Origin: an uncultured Collinsella sp.
GTDB taxonomy: Bacteria; Actinomycetota; Coriobacteriia; Coriobacteriales; Coriobacteriaceae
Assembly: GCA_905209765.1 (NCBI GenBank)
Contig: CAJLUE010000018.1
Span: 1 to 28,160, forward strand
Direction: 5' to 3'
Length of the DNA stretch: 28,160 bases
Positions 16,767 to 24,140 of this stretch are shown in pieces. The notes beneath the pieces were generated by a model that was not told where the DNA came from, did not search any database, and saw only the letters and a list, made by a program, of their open reading frames with translations. Position numbers and translations under genes: made by a program. Within the stretch, counting starts at the first letter, position 1. Every line of letters begins with the position of its first letter.

Positions 16767-17541
16767 TAGCGAAGCCCTGCTTAGGGTCTCACATCTGACT
16801 AAAACGTATCCCATGCCGGGCTCAGGTTTTAAGCGTCAGGCCTTTACCGCCGTGGACGACCTGTCGTTTGAGATCGCGCCGGGCGAGGTCTATGGCCTGG
16901 TTGGCGAATCCGGATCGGGCAAGTCGACGACTGGACGCCTGATCTGTGGTCTCGAGCGTGCGGATTCCGGCTCGATTGTCTATCGCGGGCACGACCTCGC
17001 TACGATGTCGGAGCGCGAACGCAAGCCGTTTCGCCGCGAGATCCAGCTGGTATTCCAGGATAGCTCTACGGCTTTTGACCCGCGCAACCGTGTCGGCCGC
17101 ATTTTGGAGGAGCCGTTGATTATCGCCGGCGTGCGCGATGCGGATGAGCGCCATGGGCGCGCGCTCTCGGCCCTGGCCTCGGTCGGTCTTCTGGCAGAGC
17201 ATTATGACCGCTATCCGCATGACCTTTCGGGGGGACAGCGTCAGCGACTCAATCTGGCACGGGCGCTTATTTGCGAGCCGCGCCTCGTGGTATGCGACGA
17301 GCCGGTCTCGGCGCTTGACGTGTCCGTTCAGGCCCAAGTGCTCAACTTGCTTCGCGACCTGCAGCGCACGACGGGCGTGGCGCTACTGTTTATCACGCAT
17401 GATATGCGTGTGGTTCGGCATATGTCCGACCGGATTGGCGTGCTCTACCACGGTCGTCTTGTCGAGGAGGGCGCGGCCGAGGATGTGATCGCGCACCCGA
17501 GCGATCCGTATACGCAGGAGCTTATCGACGCCATTCCCTAG
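16756..17541 (+). CDS. peptide-type ABC transporter ATP-binding protein, DppF/OppF-like (short form)
   Basis: Second ATPase of the importer, 261 residues. It shows Walker A GESGSGKS (residues 50-57), Q-loop VFQDSSTAFDPRNRVG, signature LSGGQRQR, Walker B LVVCDEPVSALDVS and the switch HDMRVV. It ends at YTQELIDAIP, where typical OppF/DppF proteins continue for about 50-60 residues, so the C-terminal oligopeptide domain is missing. That is not a frameshift: TAG follows directly and the ABC core is complete. The start ATG at 16756 lies inside the previous gene with AAAGGGAG upstream. Confidence 0.91.
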
Positions 17542-17554
17542 AGGATGCTTCCTT

Positions 17555-17583
17555 TTGGGTATGGCGTGGGTTCGTTGTTTAAT
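17555..17583 (+). promoter_or_regulatory. candidate promoter for the second HgdB/YjiM-like gene
   Basis: TTGGGT (17555-17560) and TTTAAT (17578-17583) are separated by exactly 17 bases, placing a start site near 17590, about 28 bases before the gene. The -35 box matches the consensus only in its first half. Confidence 0.4.
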
Positions 17584-17617
17584 TGTCGGTATATCGGTAC
17601 AAGAGAGGGGAACTACT

Positions 17618-18781
17618 ATGGCCGATATCGAGGAACAGCCGCTGCCGCGCACGTTTGAGGAGTTCAACGAGCAACGCAAGGCGGCGTTTATTCGCGTCAA
17701 GGATTACAAGCAGGCGGGTAATCGCCTGATCGGTTTTCTGTGCAGCTATACGCCGCTCGAAATTATCGATGCCGCGGGGGCTGCGAGCGTGGCTCTGTGC
17801 GGTACGTCCGATGAGGTGATTCCCGAGGCCGAGAAAGTGCTGCCGGCAAATTTGTGTCCGCTCATCAAGTCGACCTACGGCTTTGCCTACTCGCAAAAGT
17901 GCCCGTTTACGTACTTTAGCGACATGATCATCGGCGAGACCACCTGCGACGGCAAGAAGAAGATGTACGAGCTACTCAACGAGCTCAAGCGCACGCACAT
18001 TCTGCATCTTCCGCAGGGTCGCGATCGCGCCTACGAGCGTGATGGCTGGTACGAGGAGTGCCGCCTGCTCAAGGAGGAACTCGAGGGCTTCTACGGCATC
18101 ACGATTACCGACGATGACCTGCGCGCTGCCGTCCGTCGTCGCAACCGCTTGCGTGCGGCCCAGCTCGACATGTTTGCGCTGCAGGCCAACCAGCCGGCGG
18201 CCATGAGCGGCGTCGACCTGATGAGCACCATGTTTGCCGGTACGTTCAGCTTTGATATCGAGGTCTATACGCAGCAGCTGGAGCAAAAGGTCGCCAAGCT
18301 GCGCGAGGCCTACGACGCGGGCGAGCGTCCGGTCGCGGCGGATGCCAAGCGCATTCTGATCACCGGCTGCCCGGTGGGCGGCGTAATCAACAAGATCGGT
18401 CGCACCATCGAGTGCAACGGCGGTGTGGTCGTGTGCATGGACGACTGCTCGGGCGAGCGCACGGCGGCCATGATGATCGACCCGGAGGCTCCCGACATCC
18501 TTCGCGCCATCGCCGACCGCTACCTGGATATCAACTGCTCGGTTATGACGCCCAACGACGGTCGTATGGAAAACACGCTGGCCATGTGCGAGAAGTACCA
18601 TGTCGATGGCGTGGTAGAGAGCGTGCTCCAGGCGTGCCACACCTTCAACGTTGAGAGCGCGCGCATGCAGGAGGCCGTCGAGGGTGCGGGTATTCCGTAT
18701 ATGAAGATCGAGACCGACTACAGCAACGGCGACATGGGCCAGATCGAGACGCGCATCGCCGCCTTCATCGAAACCCTCTAG
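17618..18781 (+). CDS. yjiM: YjiM-like double-cubane-type iron-sulfur protein (2-hydroxyacyl-CoA dehydratase family)
   Basis: A 387-residue protein that I recognise as close to E. coli YjiM. Shared blocks are GFLCSYTPLEI (Cys42), ANLCPLIKSTYGF (Cys80), KCPFTYFSD (Cys95), IGETTCDGKKKMYE (Cys110), ITGCPVGG (Cys251), DDCSGE (Cys277), INCSVMTPNDGR (Cys307) and LQACHTFNVESAR (Cys340). Members related to the characterised double-cubane cluster protein of Carboxydothermus carry an [8Fe-9S] cluster and reduce small substrates with ATP-driven electrons. No dehydratase substrate genes are present to argue for an acyl-CoA role. The start ATG at 17618 has AAGAGAGGGG just upstream, nearly identical to the leader of the 10818 paralogue. 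The matching YjiL-type activator follows at 18937. Confidence 0.9.
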   Translation: MADIEEQPLPRTFEEFNEQRKAAFIRVKDYKQAGNRLIGFLCSYTPLEIIDAAGAASVALCGTSDEVIPEAEKVLPANLCPLIKSTYGFAYSQKCPFTYFSDMIIGETTCDGKKKMYELLNELKRTHILHLPQGRDRAYERDGWYEECRLLKEELEGFYGITITDDDLRAAVRRRNRLRAAQLDMFALQANQPAAMSGVDLMSTMFAGTFSFDIEVYTQQLEQKVAKLREAYDAGERPVAADAKRILITGCPVGGVINKIGRTIECNGGVVVCMDDCSGERTAAMMIDPEAPDILRAIADRYLDINCSVMTPNDGRMENTLAMCEKYHVDGVVESVLQACHTFNVESARMQEAVEGAGIPYMKIETDYSNGDMGQIETRIAAFIETL

Positions 18782-18785
18782 CTTC

Positions 18786-18874
18786 CTCAGGCACCGGATC
18801 TTGCCCCTCAAACCGTCGCTTGTGTACCCAAAGTACGCTGCGCTCCTCTTTCGGGGCAATCTCCGGCACCTGAG
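18786..18874. repeat. 89-base compound inverted-repeat element
   Basis: The outer arms (18786-18807 and 18853-18874) are complementary over 22 bases with four mismatches. A 45-base centre contains a smaller hairpin, GTGTAC-CCAAA-GTACGC. It lies in the 155-base space between the YjiM-like gene and the activator gene. It has no coding content and no T-run. It could be an RNA structure or a dispersed repeat; only one copy is in this window. Confidence 0.75.
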
Positions 18875-18936
18875 AAACCTAGAGCTAAGGCGCCTGAACG
18901 CGCCGCTACCTTTGATGTTTAGATTGGGAGAGAGCC

Positions 18937-19701
18937 ATGATAGGGATCGGGATCGATATCGGGTCTACGGCGGCTAAGGCTGCTGTGGTCGATGGGGAGG
19001 GTTCGGTGGCGTGGACGTGCGTGCAGCCAACCGGGTTCTCCTCGGTCGATGCTTCCGAGCGGTTGCGCGAGGCACTGGCAGCGGCGGGTTATGACGTGAC
19101 GGGCGACGATGTTCGCGTGGTCGCGACTGGCTACGGCCGTGTTGCCGTGCCCTATGCGCACAAGGTCGTGACCGAGATTACCTGCCATGGCACCGGTGCC
19201 GTGCGTCTGTTTGGCGACCACGGCACCGTGATCGACGTGGGCGGTCAGGACACCAAGGTCATCCAGCTTAAAAGTGGCCGCGTGGCCAAGTTTGCCATGA
19301 ACGACAAGTGCGCCGCCGGCACGGGGCGCTTTTTGGAGATCATGGCCGACCGCCTGGGCATCTCCCAGCAGCAGATGGCAGACCTCGCCCGCACCGGCGA
19401 GCCCACCAAGATCAGCAGCATGTGCACGGTGTTTGCCGAAAGCGAGGTCATCAGCCTCATCGGTCGCGGTGAGCCGCGCGAGAACATTGCGCGTGGCGTG
19501 ATCGACAGCGTGGTTTCGCGCGTGGCGACCATGGCCGGGCAGGCCGCGGGCGCCCCGTACTATCTGACGGGTGGCCTCTGCGAGAACACCTATGTGGTGG
19601 AGCGTCTGGGCGAACTTTTGGGCGCACCCGTGACCACCTCGCCCCAGGCGCGCTTTGCCGGTGCCATCGGTGCTGCCGTCCGCGCGCGGACGCTGGTTTA
19701 A
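18937..19701 (+). CDS. yjiL: YjiL/HgdC-like ATPase activator (archerase) with bridging iron-sulfur cluster
   Basis: An ASKHA-fold ATPase of 254 residues. Homodimers hold one [4Fe-4S] cluster between subunits and inject an electron, at the cost of ATP, into HgdB- or YjiM-type partners. Seen here: the phosphate-1 loop GIDIGSTAAKAAVVD (about 5-19), ITCHGTGAV, the phosphate-2 motif VIDVGGQDTKVI (98-109), the cluster ligands Cys125 in NDKCAAGTGRFLE and Cys163 in SMCTVFAESE, and the final TGG and FAGAIGAA motifs. Length and cysteine spacing match HgdC. The start ATG at 18937 has GGGAGAGAG upstream. The glycosyltransferase follows after 12 bases, so it heads the selenium gene run. Confidence 0.93.
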   Translation: MIGIGIDIGSTAAKAAVVDGEGSVAWTCVQPTGFSSVDASERLREALAAAGYDVTGDDVRVVATGYGRVAVPYAHKVVTEITCHGTGAVRLFGDHGTVIDVGGQDTKVIQLKSGRVAKFAMNDKCAAGTGRFLEIMADRLGISQQQMADLARTGEPTKISSMCTVFAESEVISLIGRGEPRENIARGVIDSVVSRVATMAGQAAGAPYYLTGGLCENTYVVERLGELLGAPVTTSPQARFAGAIGAAVRARTLV

Positions 19702-19713
19702 GGGGCCCTGTTG

Positions 19714-20940
19714 ATGCGCATCCTCAACATCTCGGCCCAAAAGCCCGACAGCACGGGCAGCGGCACGTATCTTTCGGCGCTCGTGCGCTCCCAGCTGGCA
19801 GCCGGGTGCGAGCCCGCCGTCCTCTGCGGCGCCGCCCCGGGTGACACGCAGGGCGACATCCCGGCGGGCGTACCCGTCTATACCGTTGACTTCGACACCC
19901 CTGAGCTGCCCTTTCATATCTGCGGTATGTCCGATGTCATGCCTTATCCGTCCACCCGCTACCGCGATCTCACGTCTCAGATGACCTCGTCATTCGAAGA
20001 CGCGTTTTGCCGCTCGATCGAGCGCGCAGTGGCCGAGTTTGAGCCCGACGTGCTGCTCTGCCACCATCTCTATCTGGTGTGCGCCCTCGCGCGCGAGCTT
20101 GTGCGCGACCGCCACGTGTGCGCCGTCTGCCATTCGACCGATATCCGCCAGATGCGCTCGCACGGCCTTGAGCGCGAACGCGTCCTTGCGGCTGTGCGCG
20201 GGCTCGATGCCGTCTTCTCGCTCCATGCGGAGCAGGCCCAGCAGATTGTGGAGACCTATGGGGTCGACCCGGCACGCGTGCGCGTGGTGGGCACAGGCTA
20301 CGACCATCACACGTTCTGCCCCGACGCCGCTGTTCTGCGCCGCGTCGACAGTCTGGTCTTTGTGGGCAAGGTCTGCGTCAAGAAGGGCGTGGCCAGCCTC
20401 CTTGAGGCCCTGGGCCTGGTGGACCGCGGGTCGCATCCGGATCTTTCTCTCACGCTGGTGGGCGGGCATGCGCACGACGATGAGTTCCAGCAGATCGAGT
20501 CTGCAGCCGCAGCGTCGACCGTTCCCGTGACGATTGCGGGGCGGGTGGACGGCGAGGAGCTCGTCCGCACGTATCGTACGAGCGAGGTCTTTGTGCTGCC
20601 CTCGTTTTTCGAGGGCCTTCCACTTGTCGCGATCGAGGCCCTCGCCTGCGGCTGCAAGGTTGTCATGACCGAGCTTCCCGGCGTGCGCCCTTGGATGGAG
20701 GCGGCCTTGCCTGGGGCACCCGTCGCGTGGGTTACCCCGCCCACCATGGTTGATGTCGATACACCGGACAGCCGCGACCTTCCGCGCTTCGAGCGCGACC
20801 TCGCCCAAGCCATCCAGGACGCGCTTGACGCACCTGCGCCGTGCTTCGACACCTCAGGCGTCTCTTGGGATGCCTGCTCGGAGCGTATACTAGAGACCGT
20901 TCAACGCCTGCTCGAACAGAAAGGAGGCATCGATGGCTAA
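19714..20940 (+). CDS. family 4 glycosyltransferase coupled to selD
   Basis: A cytosolic GT-B-type retaining glycosyltransferase of 408 residues. GSGTYLSALV (about 15-24) is the N-terminal acceptor loop, VGKVCVKKG (about 217-225) the start of the nucleotide-sugar domain, and FFEGLPLVAIEALACG carries the GT4 E-x7-E pair, Glu300 and Glu308. It has 14 cysteines, many for this family. No membrane segment or signal is visible. The start ATG at 19714 follows AGGGG; a TTG one codon earlier is possible. The gene overlaps selD by 8 bases, and its last codons contain the perfect selD Shine-Dalgarno. The selenoneine pathway pairs a glycosyltransferase (SenB) with SelD to make a selenosugar. A similar role here is inference; a general cell-envelope role is the alternative. 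Confidence 0.88.
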   Translation: MRILNISAQKPDSTGSGTYLSALVRSQLAAGCEPAVLCGAAPGDTQGDIPAGVPVYTVDFDTPELPFHICGMSDVMPYPSTRYRDLTSQMTSSFEDAFCRSIERAVAEFEPDVLLCHHLYLVCALARELVRDRHVCAVCHSTDIRQMRSHGLERERVLAAVRGLDAVFSLHAEQAQQIVETYGVDPARVRVVGTGYDHHTFCPDAAVLRRVDSLVFVGKVCVKKGVASLLEALGLVDRGSHPDLSLTLVGGHAHDDEFQQIESAAAASTVPVTIAGRVDGEELVRTYRTSEVFVLPSFFEGLPLVAIEALACGCKVVMTELPGVRPWMEAALPGAPVAWVTPPTMVDVDTPDSRDLPRFERDLAQAIQDALDAPAPCFDTSGVSWDACSERILETVQRLLEQKGGIDG

Positions 20941-21982
20941 CGATCAGATCCGTCTGACGCAGATGACGGCCGCCTCGGGTTGAGCCGCCAAGCTGGCTCC
21001 CGGAGCCCTTGCCCAGGTCCTGGGTGAGCTACCCAATGTTCCCAACGAGCGCCTGCTCATCGGGTTCGATACCGCTGACGATGCGAGCGTCTTCAAGGTG
21101 GGGGAGAACCTGGGCCTCGTGCAGTCCGTCGACTTCTTCCCACCCATGGTGGACGACCCGTTCCTGTTTGGCCAGATTGCCGCGGCAAATTCGCTGTCGG
21201 ACATCTACGCCATGGGCGGGCGGCCGAGCCATGCCATGAACTTGCTGTGCATCCCGAGCTGTCTGGGCGTTGAGGTTGCCGGTCAGATTCTGGCGGGCGG
21301 AGCCGACAAGTGCGTCGAGGCGGGTTGCTCCATCGCGGGCGGCCACACCATCAACGACGACGAGCCCAAGTACGGCCTGTCCGTGAGCGGTTTTGTCGCG
21401 CTTGACCGCATGCTCGCCAACAGCGGCGCACGCGTGGGCGATGTTCTACTGCTGACCAAGGCAATCGGCTCGGGCATTATCACCACGGCCATTAAGGGCG
21501 AGCTCATCGGGCAGGACGAGGCCGCAGCCATGTTTGACTCGATGCGCACCCTCAACGAGGCGCCGATTCGCCTGGCCGAGGGACTCGAGCTTCACGGCTG
21601 CACCGACATTACGGGCTTTGGCCTGATCGGGCACGCGTGCGAGATGGCCGAGGGCTCGGGCGTGCAGGTTGAGCTTGCGCCGGGGGCGGTGCCGCTCTTT
21701 GACCAGGTGCTCGACATGGCGCGTCTGGGCATTATCCCCGCGGGCTCCTACCGCAACCAGGACTTCTTTGGCCCGCGCGTGGCTGCCGACGAGGACCTGG
21801 AGCCGGGCATGCTCGACGCGCTGTACGATCCGCAGACGTCTGGTGGCCTGCTTATCGCGGCACCTGCTGCCGATGTGGATGAGCTTGCGCGCCGCCTACA
21901 TGCCGAAGGACGTATCGCCGTCGTCGTCGGTCGCGTGTGCGAGCCGGTGCCAGGCGGTCCTGCCGTCCACGTTGTCCGTTAA
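20933..21982 (+). CDS. selD: selenide,water dikinase (selenophosphate synthase), selenocysteine-containing
   Basis: Makes selenophosphate from selenide and ATP, the selenium donor for selenocysteine and selenouridine. Reading TGA at 20981-20983 as selenocysteine gives 349 residues, close to E. coli SelD (347). The N-terminus MANDQIRLTQMTAASG-Sec-AAK aligns with the E. coli segment having catalytic Cys17 and Lys20, so Sec17 replaces the catalytic cysteine and Lys20 is kept. Later landmarks are GFDTADDASVF, QSVDFFPPMVDDP, AAANSLSDIYAMGG, GGHTINDDEPKYG, DITGFGLIGHA and YDPQTSGGLL. The start ATG at 20933 has a perfect AGAAAGGAGG, spacing 5. A caller that treats TGA as stop would begin the gene near 21098 and lose the active site. 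Confidence 0.95.
20981..20983 (+). other. selD: in-frame UGA recoded as selenocysteine (Sec17 of SelD)
   Basis: The codon stands exactly at the catalytic Cys17 position of SelD. The reading frame before it has a start and a perfect ribosome-binding site, and conserved SelD sequence continues after it in the same frame. Confidence 0.93.
21008..21028 (+). promoter_or_regulatory. bacterial SECIS-like hairpin in selD
   Basis: Nine base pairs (21008-21016 with 21020-21028, including two G-U pairs) carry the small apical loop GUC; opening the top pair gives GGUCC. The loop starts about 33 bases after the UGA, within the 16-37 range known for bacterial SECIS elements. The loop GGUC matches the one bound by SelB in E. 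coli fdhF. A competing small stem, GGCTC/GAGCC (20995-21007), lies between. Confidence 0.75.
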
Positions 21983-22039
21983 CGACGCGTTTATTGAACT
22001 ACGCACTGTTCTAAAACGATTTATTCGAAGGGAAAAACT

Positions 22040-22666
22040 ATGTCTACCAAGATTGAAGTCAATGCCATGGGCGATGCCTGCCCACTGCCCGTCGTCAAGA
22101 CGCTCAAAGCTCTGAAGCAGCTCGATGGCGAGGGCGCTGTCGTGACCTCGGTCGATAACGAGACCGCCGTCAAGAACATCTCCAAGATGGCACAGGAGAA
22201 GGGCTGCACGGCCTCGGTCGAGAAGGTTTCTGACGCCGAGTGGCACGTGACCGTGGCGACCTCTGGCGCTGTTGCTGTGGCCGATCCCGAGCAGGATGGC
22301 GCTGCCTTCTGCGATGCCAGCGCCGGCAAGGGCAAGCTCGTCATTTCCGTTTATACCGACTGCATGGGCCGTGGCGATGACGAGCTGGGCCACAAACTCA
22401 TGAAGGCCTTCATCTTTGCCGTGACGCAGCAGGAGGAGCTGCCCGCGACCATGCTGTTCTATAACGGCGGCGCCAAGCTTACCGTCGAGGGCTCACCGGT
22501 GCTCGATGACCTGAAGAGCCTGGCCGAGCAGGGCGTCGAGATCCTTACCTGCGGTACCTGCCTTGACCACTATGGCATTAAAGACCAGCTCGCGGTGGGC
22601 GAGGTCACCAACATGTACGTGATCGTGGAGAAGATGGAGCAGGCCGTGCGCGTCGTGCGCCCGTAG
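22040..22666 (+). CDS. yedF: selenium metabolism protein YedF (TusA-like plus DsrE-like domains)
   Basis: A 208-residue cytoplasmic protein. Residues 1-72 are a TusA/SirA-type sulfur-carrier domain with the Cys-Pro motif at Cys14 (MGDACPLP), the likely persulfide or perselenide site. Residues about 98-208 form a DsrE/F-like domain with TDCMGRGDDELG, FYNGGAKLT and CGTCLDHYG. This two-domain form, next to selD, is the selenium-associated YedF rather than plain TusA. It probably hands reduced selenium from the desulfurase to SelD; that transfer is inferred. The start ATG at 22040 has GAAGGGA upstream. It lies 57 bases after selD. Confidence 0.93.
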   Translation: MSTKIEVNAMGDACPLPVVKTLKALKQLDGEGAVVTSVDNETAVKNISKMAQEKGCTASVEKVSDAEWHVTVATSGAVAVADPEQDGAAFCDASAGKGKLVISVYTDCMGRGDDELGHKLMKAFIFAVTQQEELPATMLFYNGGAKLTVEGSPVLDDLKSLAEQGVEILTCGTCLDHYGIKDQLAVGEVTNMYVIVEKMEQAVRVVRP

Positions 22667-22685
22667 CGTATTGGTTGGAGTTGCC

Positions 22686-22937
22686 ATGAGGGAGAAGCGC
22701 CCGGCGCTTGTCATCACGTTTCCTACCACGGCGGCCGCCATGGGGTGCGAGACCCTATGCATCGAGCGCGGCCTTCCCGGGCGCACGATTCCCGTGCCCG
22801 GGGAGGTCGCTGCCGGCTGCGGTCTGGCGTGGAAGGCGTTGCCTGCCGATGAGGACCTGCTGCGCGGCGAGCTTGCCGCGGCGGGCGTCCCCACCGAGGG
22901 CTTTACCGTGATCGATATGTGGGAGGTCGTGCGATGA
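22686..22937 (+). CDS. DUF3343 putative selenium/sulfur carrier protein
   Basis: An 83-residue protein of the small family often described as putative Se/S carriers. It opens with ALVITFPTTAAAMGCETLC and has a second cysteine block, AAGCGLAWKA, giving three cysteines in all. The fold resembles a compact alpha-beta carrier domain. The start is the ATG at 22686, with TTGGAG 5 bases upstream; a TTG at 22671 is in frame but overlaps this site. Its stop overlaps the desulfurase start (ATGA at 22934-22937), so the two are translationally coupled. Position between yedF and a cysteine desulfurase supports a role in moving selenium or sulfur; biochemical function is unknown. Confidence 0.9.
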   Translation: MREKRPALVITFPTTAAAMGCETLCIERGLPGRTIPVPGEVAAGCGLAWKALPADEDLLRGELAAAGVPTEGFTVIDMWEVVR

Positions 22938-24073
22938 TCTACCTGGATAACGCGGCGACGACCATGCACAAGCCGCAGACGGTCATCGATGCCGTGACGC
23001 AGGCGATGTGCTCGCTCGGCAATGCCGGACGCGGCGCGACGTCGGGCGCGCTTGACGCGGCGCGTACCATCCACGGCTGCCGCGCCAAGCTTGCGCGTTT
23101 GCTGGGCTGCCCGCGTGCTGACCATGTTTGTTTTACGCCCAACTCCACCGCGGCGCTCAACACCGTCATCAATGGCGTGGTACGCCCCGGCAACCGTGTG
23201 GTTACGACGGTGCTCGAGCATAACTCCGTGCTGCGCCCGCTCAACCGCTTGGCGACGGAGCAGGGTGTGACGGTTGAGCATGCGGGCTGCGACGCAAACG
23301 GCGTGCTCGACTACGACGAGCTCGAGCGGCTAGTCACGCCCGGTACGCGCGCCGTGGTGGTGACACACGCCTCCAATGTGACCGGCAACGCGGTCGACAT
23401 TGCGCGCGTGGCCGCCATGGCCCATGCGGCCGGCGCACTTGTGATTGTCGATGCCTCGCAGTCTGCCGGCGCAGCGCATATCGATATGCAGGCCATGGGG
23501 CTCGACGTCGTGTGCTTTACCGGCCACAAGGGGCTGATGGGCCCGCAGGGCACCGGCGGTCTGGCCGTGGCGGAGGGTGTCGACGTGGCGCCCTGGGCCG
23601 TGGGCGGCACGGGCGTGCACAGCTTCGATGCACTGCAGCCGCTTGAGTGGCCCACGCACCTGGAGGCGGGCACGCTCAACGGTCACGGCATCGCGGGACT
23701 TTCCGCGGGTCTCGACTTTATCGAGGCCCAGGGTGGAGTCGAGGCGATTGCGGCACACGAGCGAGCACTGGCGGATCGCTTCCTTGCCGGTGTGCGCGAG
23801 ATTCCGGGGATTAAGCTCTATGGTGCCTTTGACCAGCCGACGCGCTCTGCGATTGTGTCGCTCAACGTGGGCGATATCGATTCGGCCGAGATCTCGGATG
23901 CACTCATGCAAGGGTGGGGGATTGCGACGCGCCCCGGCGCCCATTGCGCTCCGCTCATGCACCGCGCGCTGGGGACCGAGCGTCAGGGTGTCGTTCGCTT
24001 CTCGTTTGGGTATTTCAACACGAACGAGGAAGTCGACACCGCGATTGACGCTTTGCGCGATTTAGCCTGCTAA
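22934..24073 (+). CDS. cysteine desulfurase / selenocysteine lyase-like, PLP-dependent class V
   Basis: A PLP enzyme of 379 residues that would take sulfur or selenium from cysteine or selenocysteine as an enzyme-bound persulfide or selenide. Visible sites: N-terminal IYLDNAATT, LEHNSVLRPL with the ring-stacking His96, DASQSAGA, the PLP lysine Lys199 in FTGHKGLMGPQG, and the catalytic Cys338 in RPGAHCAPLMHRALGT. The extended C-terminal form agrees with the group found next to selD/yedF. The start ATG at 22934 shares bases with the previous stop; frames starting earlier (22919) lie inside DUF3343. It is the last gene of the run, closed by a terminator 15 bases on. Preference for selenium over sulfur is inferred from context. 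Confidence 0.92.
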   Translation: MIYLDNAATTMHKPQTVIDAVTQAMCSLGNAGRGATSGALDAARTIHGCRAKLARLLGCPRADHVCFTPNSTAALNTVINGVVRPGNRVVTTVLEHNSVLRPLNRLATEQGVTVEHAGCDANGVLDYDELERLVTPGTRAVVVTHASNVTGNAVDIARVAAMAHAAGALVIVDASQSAGAAHIDMQAMGLDVVCFTGHKGLMGPQGTGGLAVAEGVDVAPWAVGGTGVHSFDALQPLEWPTHLEAGTLNGHGIAGLSAGLDFIEAQGGVEAIAAHERALADRFLAGVREIPGIKLYGAFDQPTRSAIVSLNVGDIDSAEISDALMQGWGIATRPGAHCAPLMHRALGTERQGVVRFSFGYFNTNEEVDTAIDALRDLAC

Positions 24074-24087
24074 AGCGTATATACTTG

Positions 24088-24121
24088 CGGGACGGGTCTT
24101 TTGCCCGTCCCGTTTTTGTTT
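24088..24121 (+). terminator. terminator of the selenium gene run
   Basis: A nine-base-pair perfect stem (24088-24096 with 24104-24112), a seven-base loop and TTTTTGTTTT. It ends only 20 bases before the brnQ start. Either brnQ depends on read-through, or its promoter lies within the end of the desulfurase gene and this hairpin sits in its leader. Confidence 0.92.
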
Positions 24122-24140
24122 TGATTCGAAAGGTGCTCTC

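Noticed and set aside
21098..21982. SelD starting at 21098, with no UGA recoding
   Set aside because: It would remove the N-terminal catalytic and glycine-rich segment, and it lacks a good ribosome-binding site. The frame from 20933 has both.
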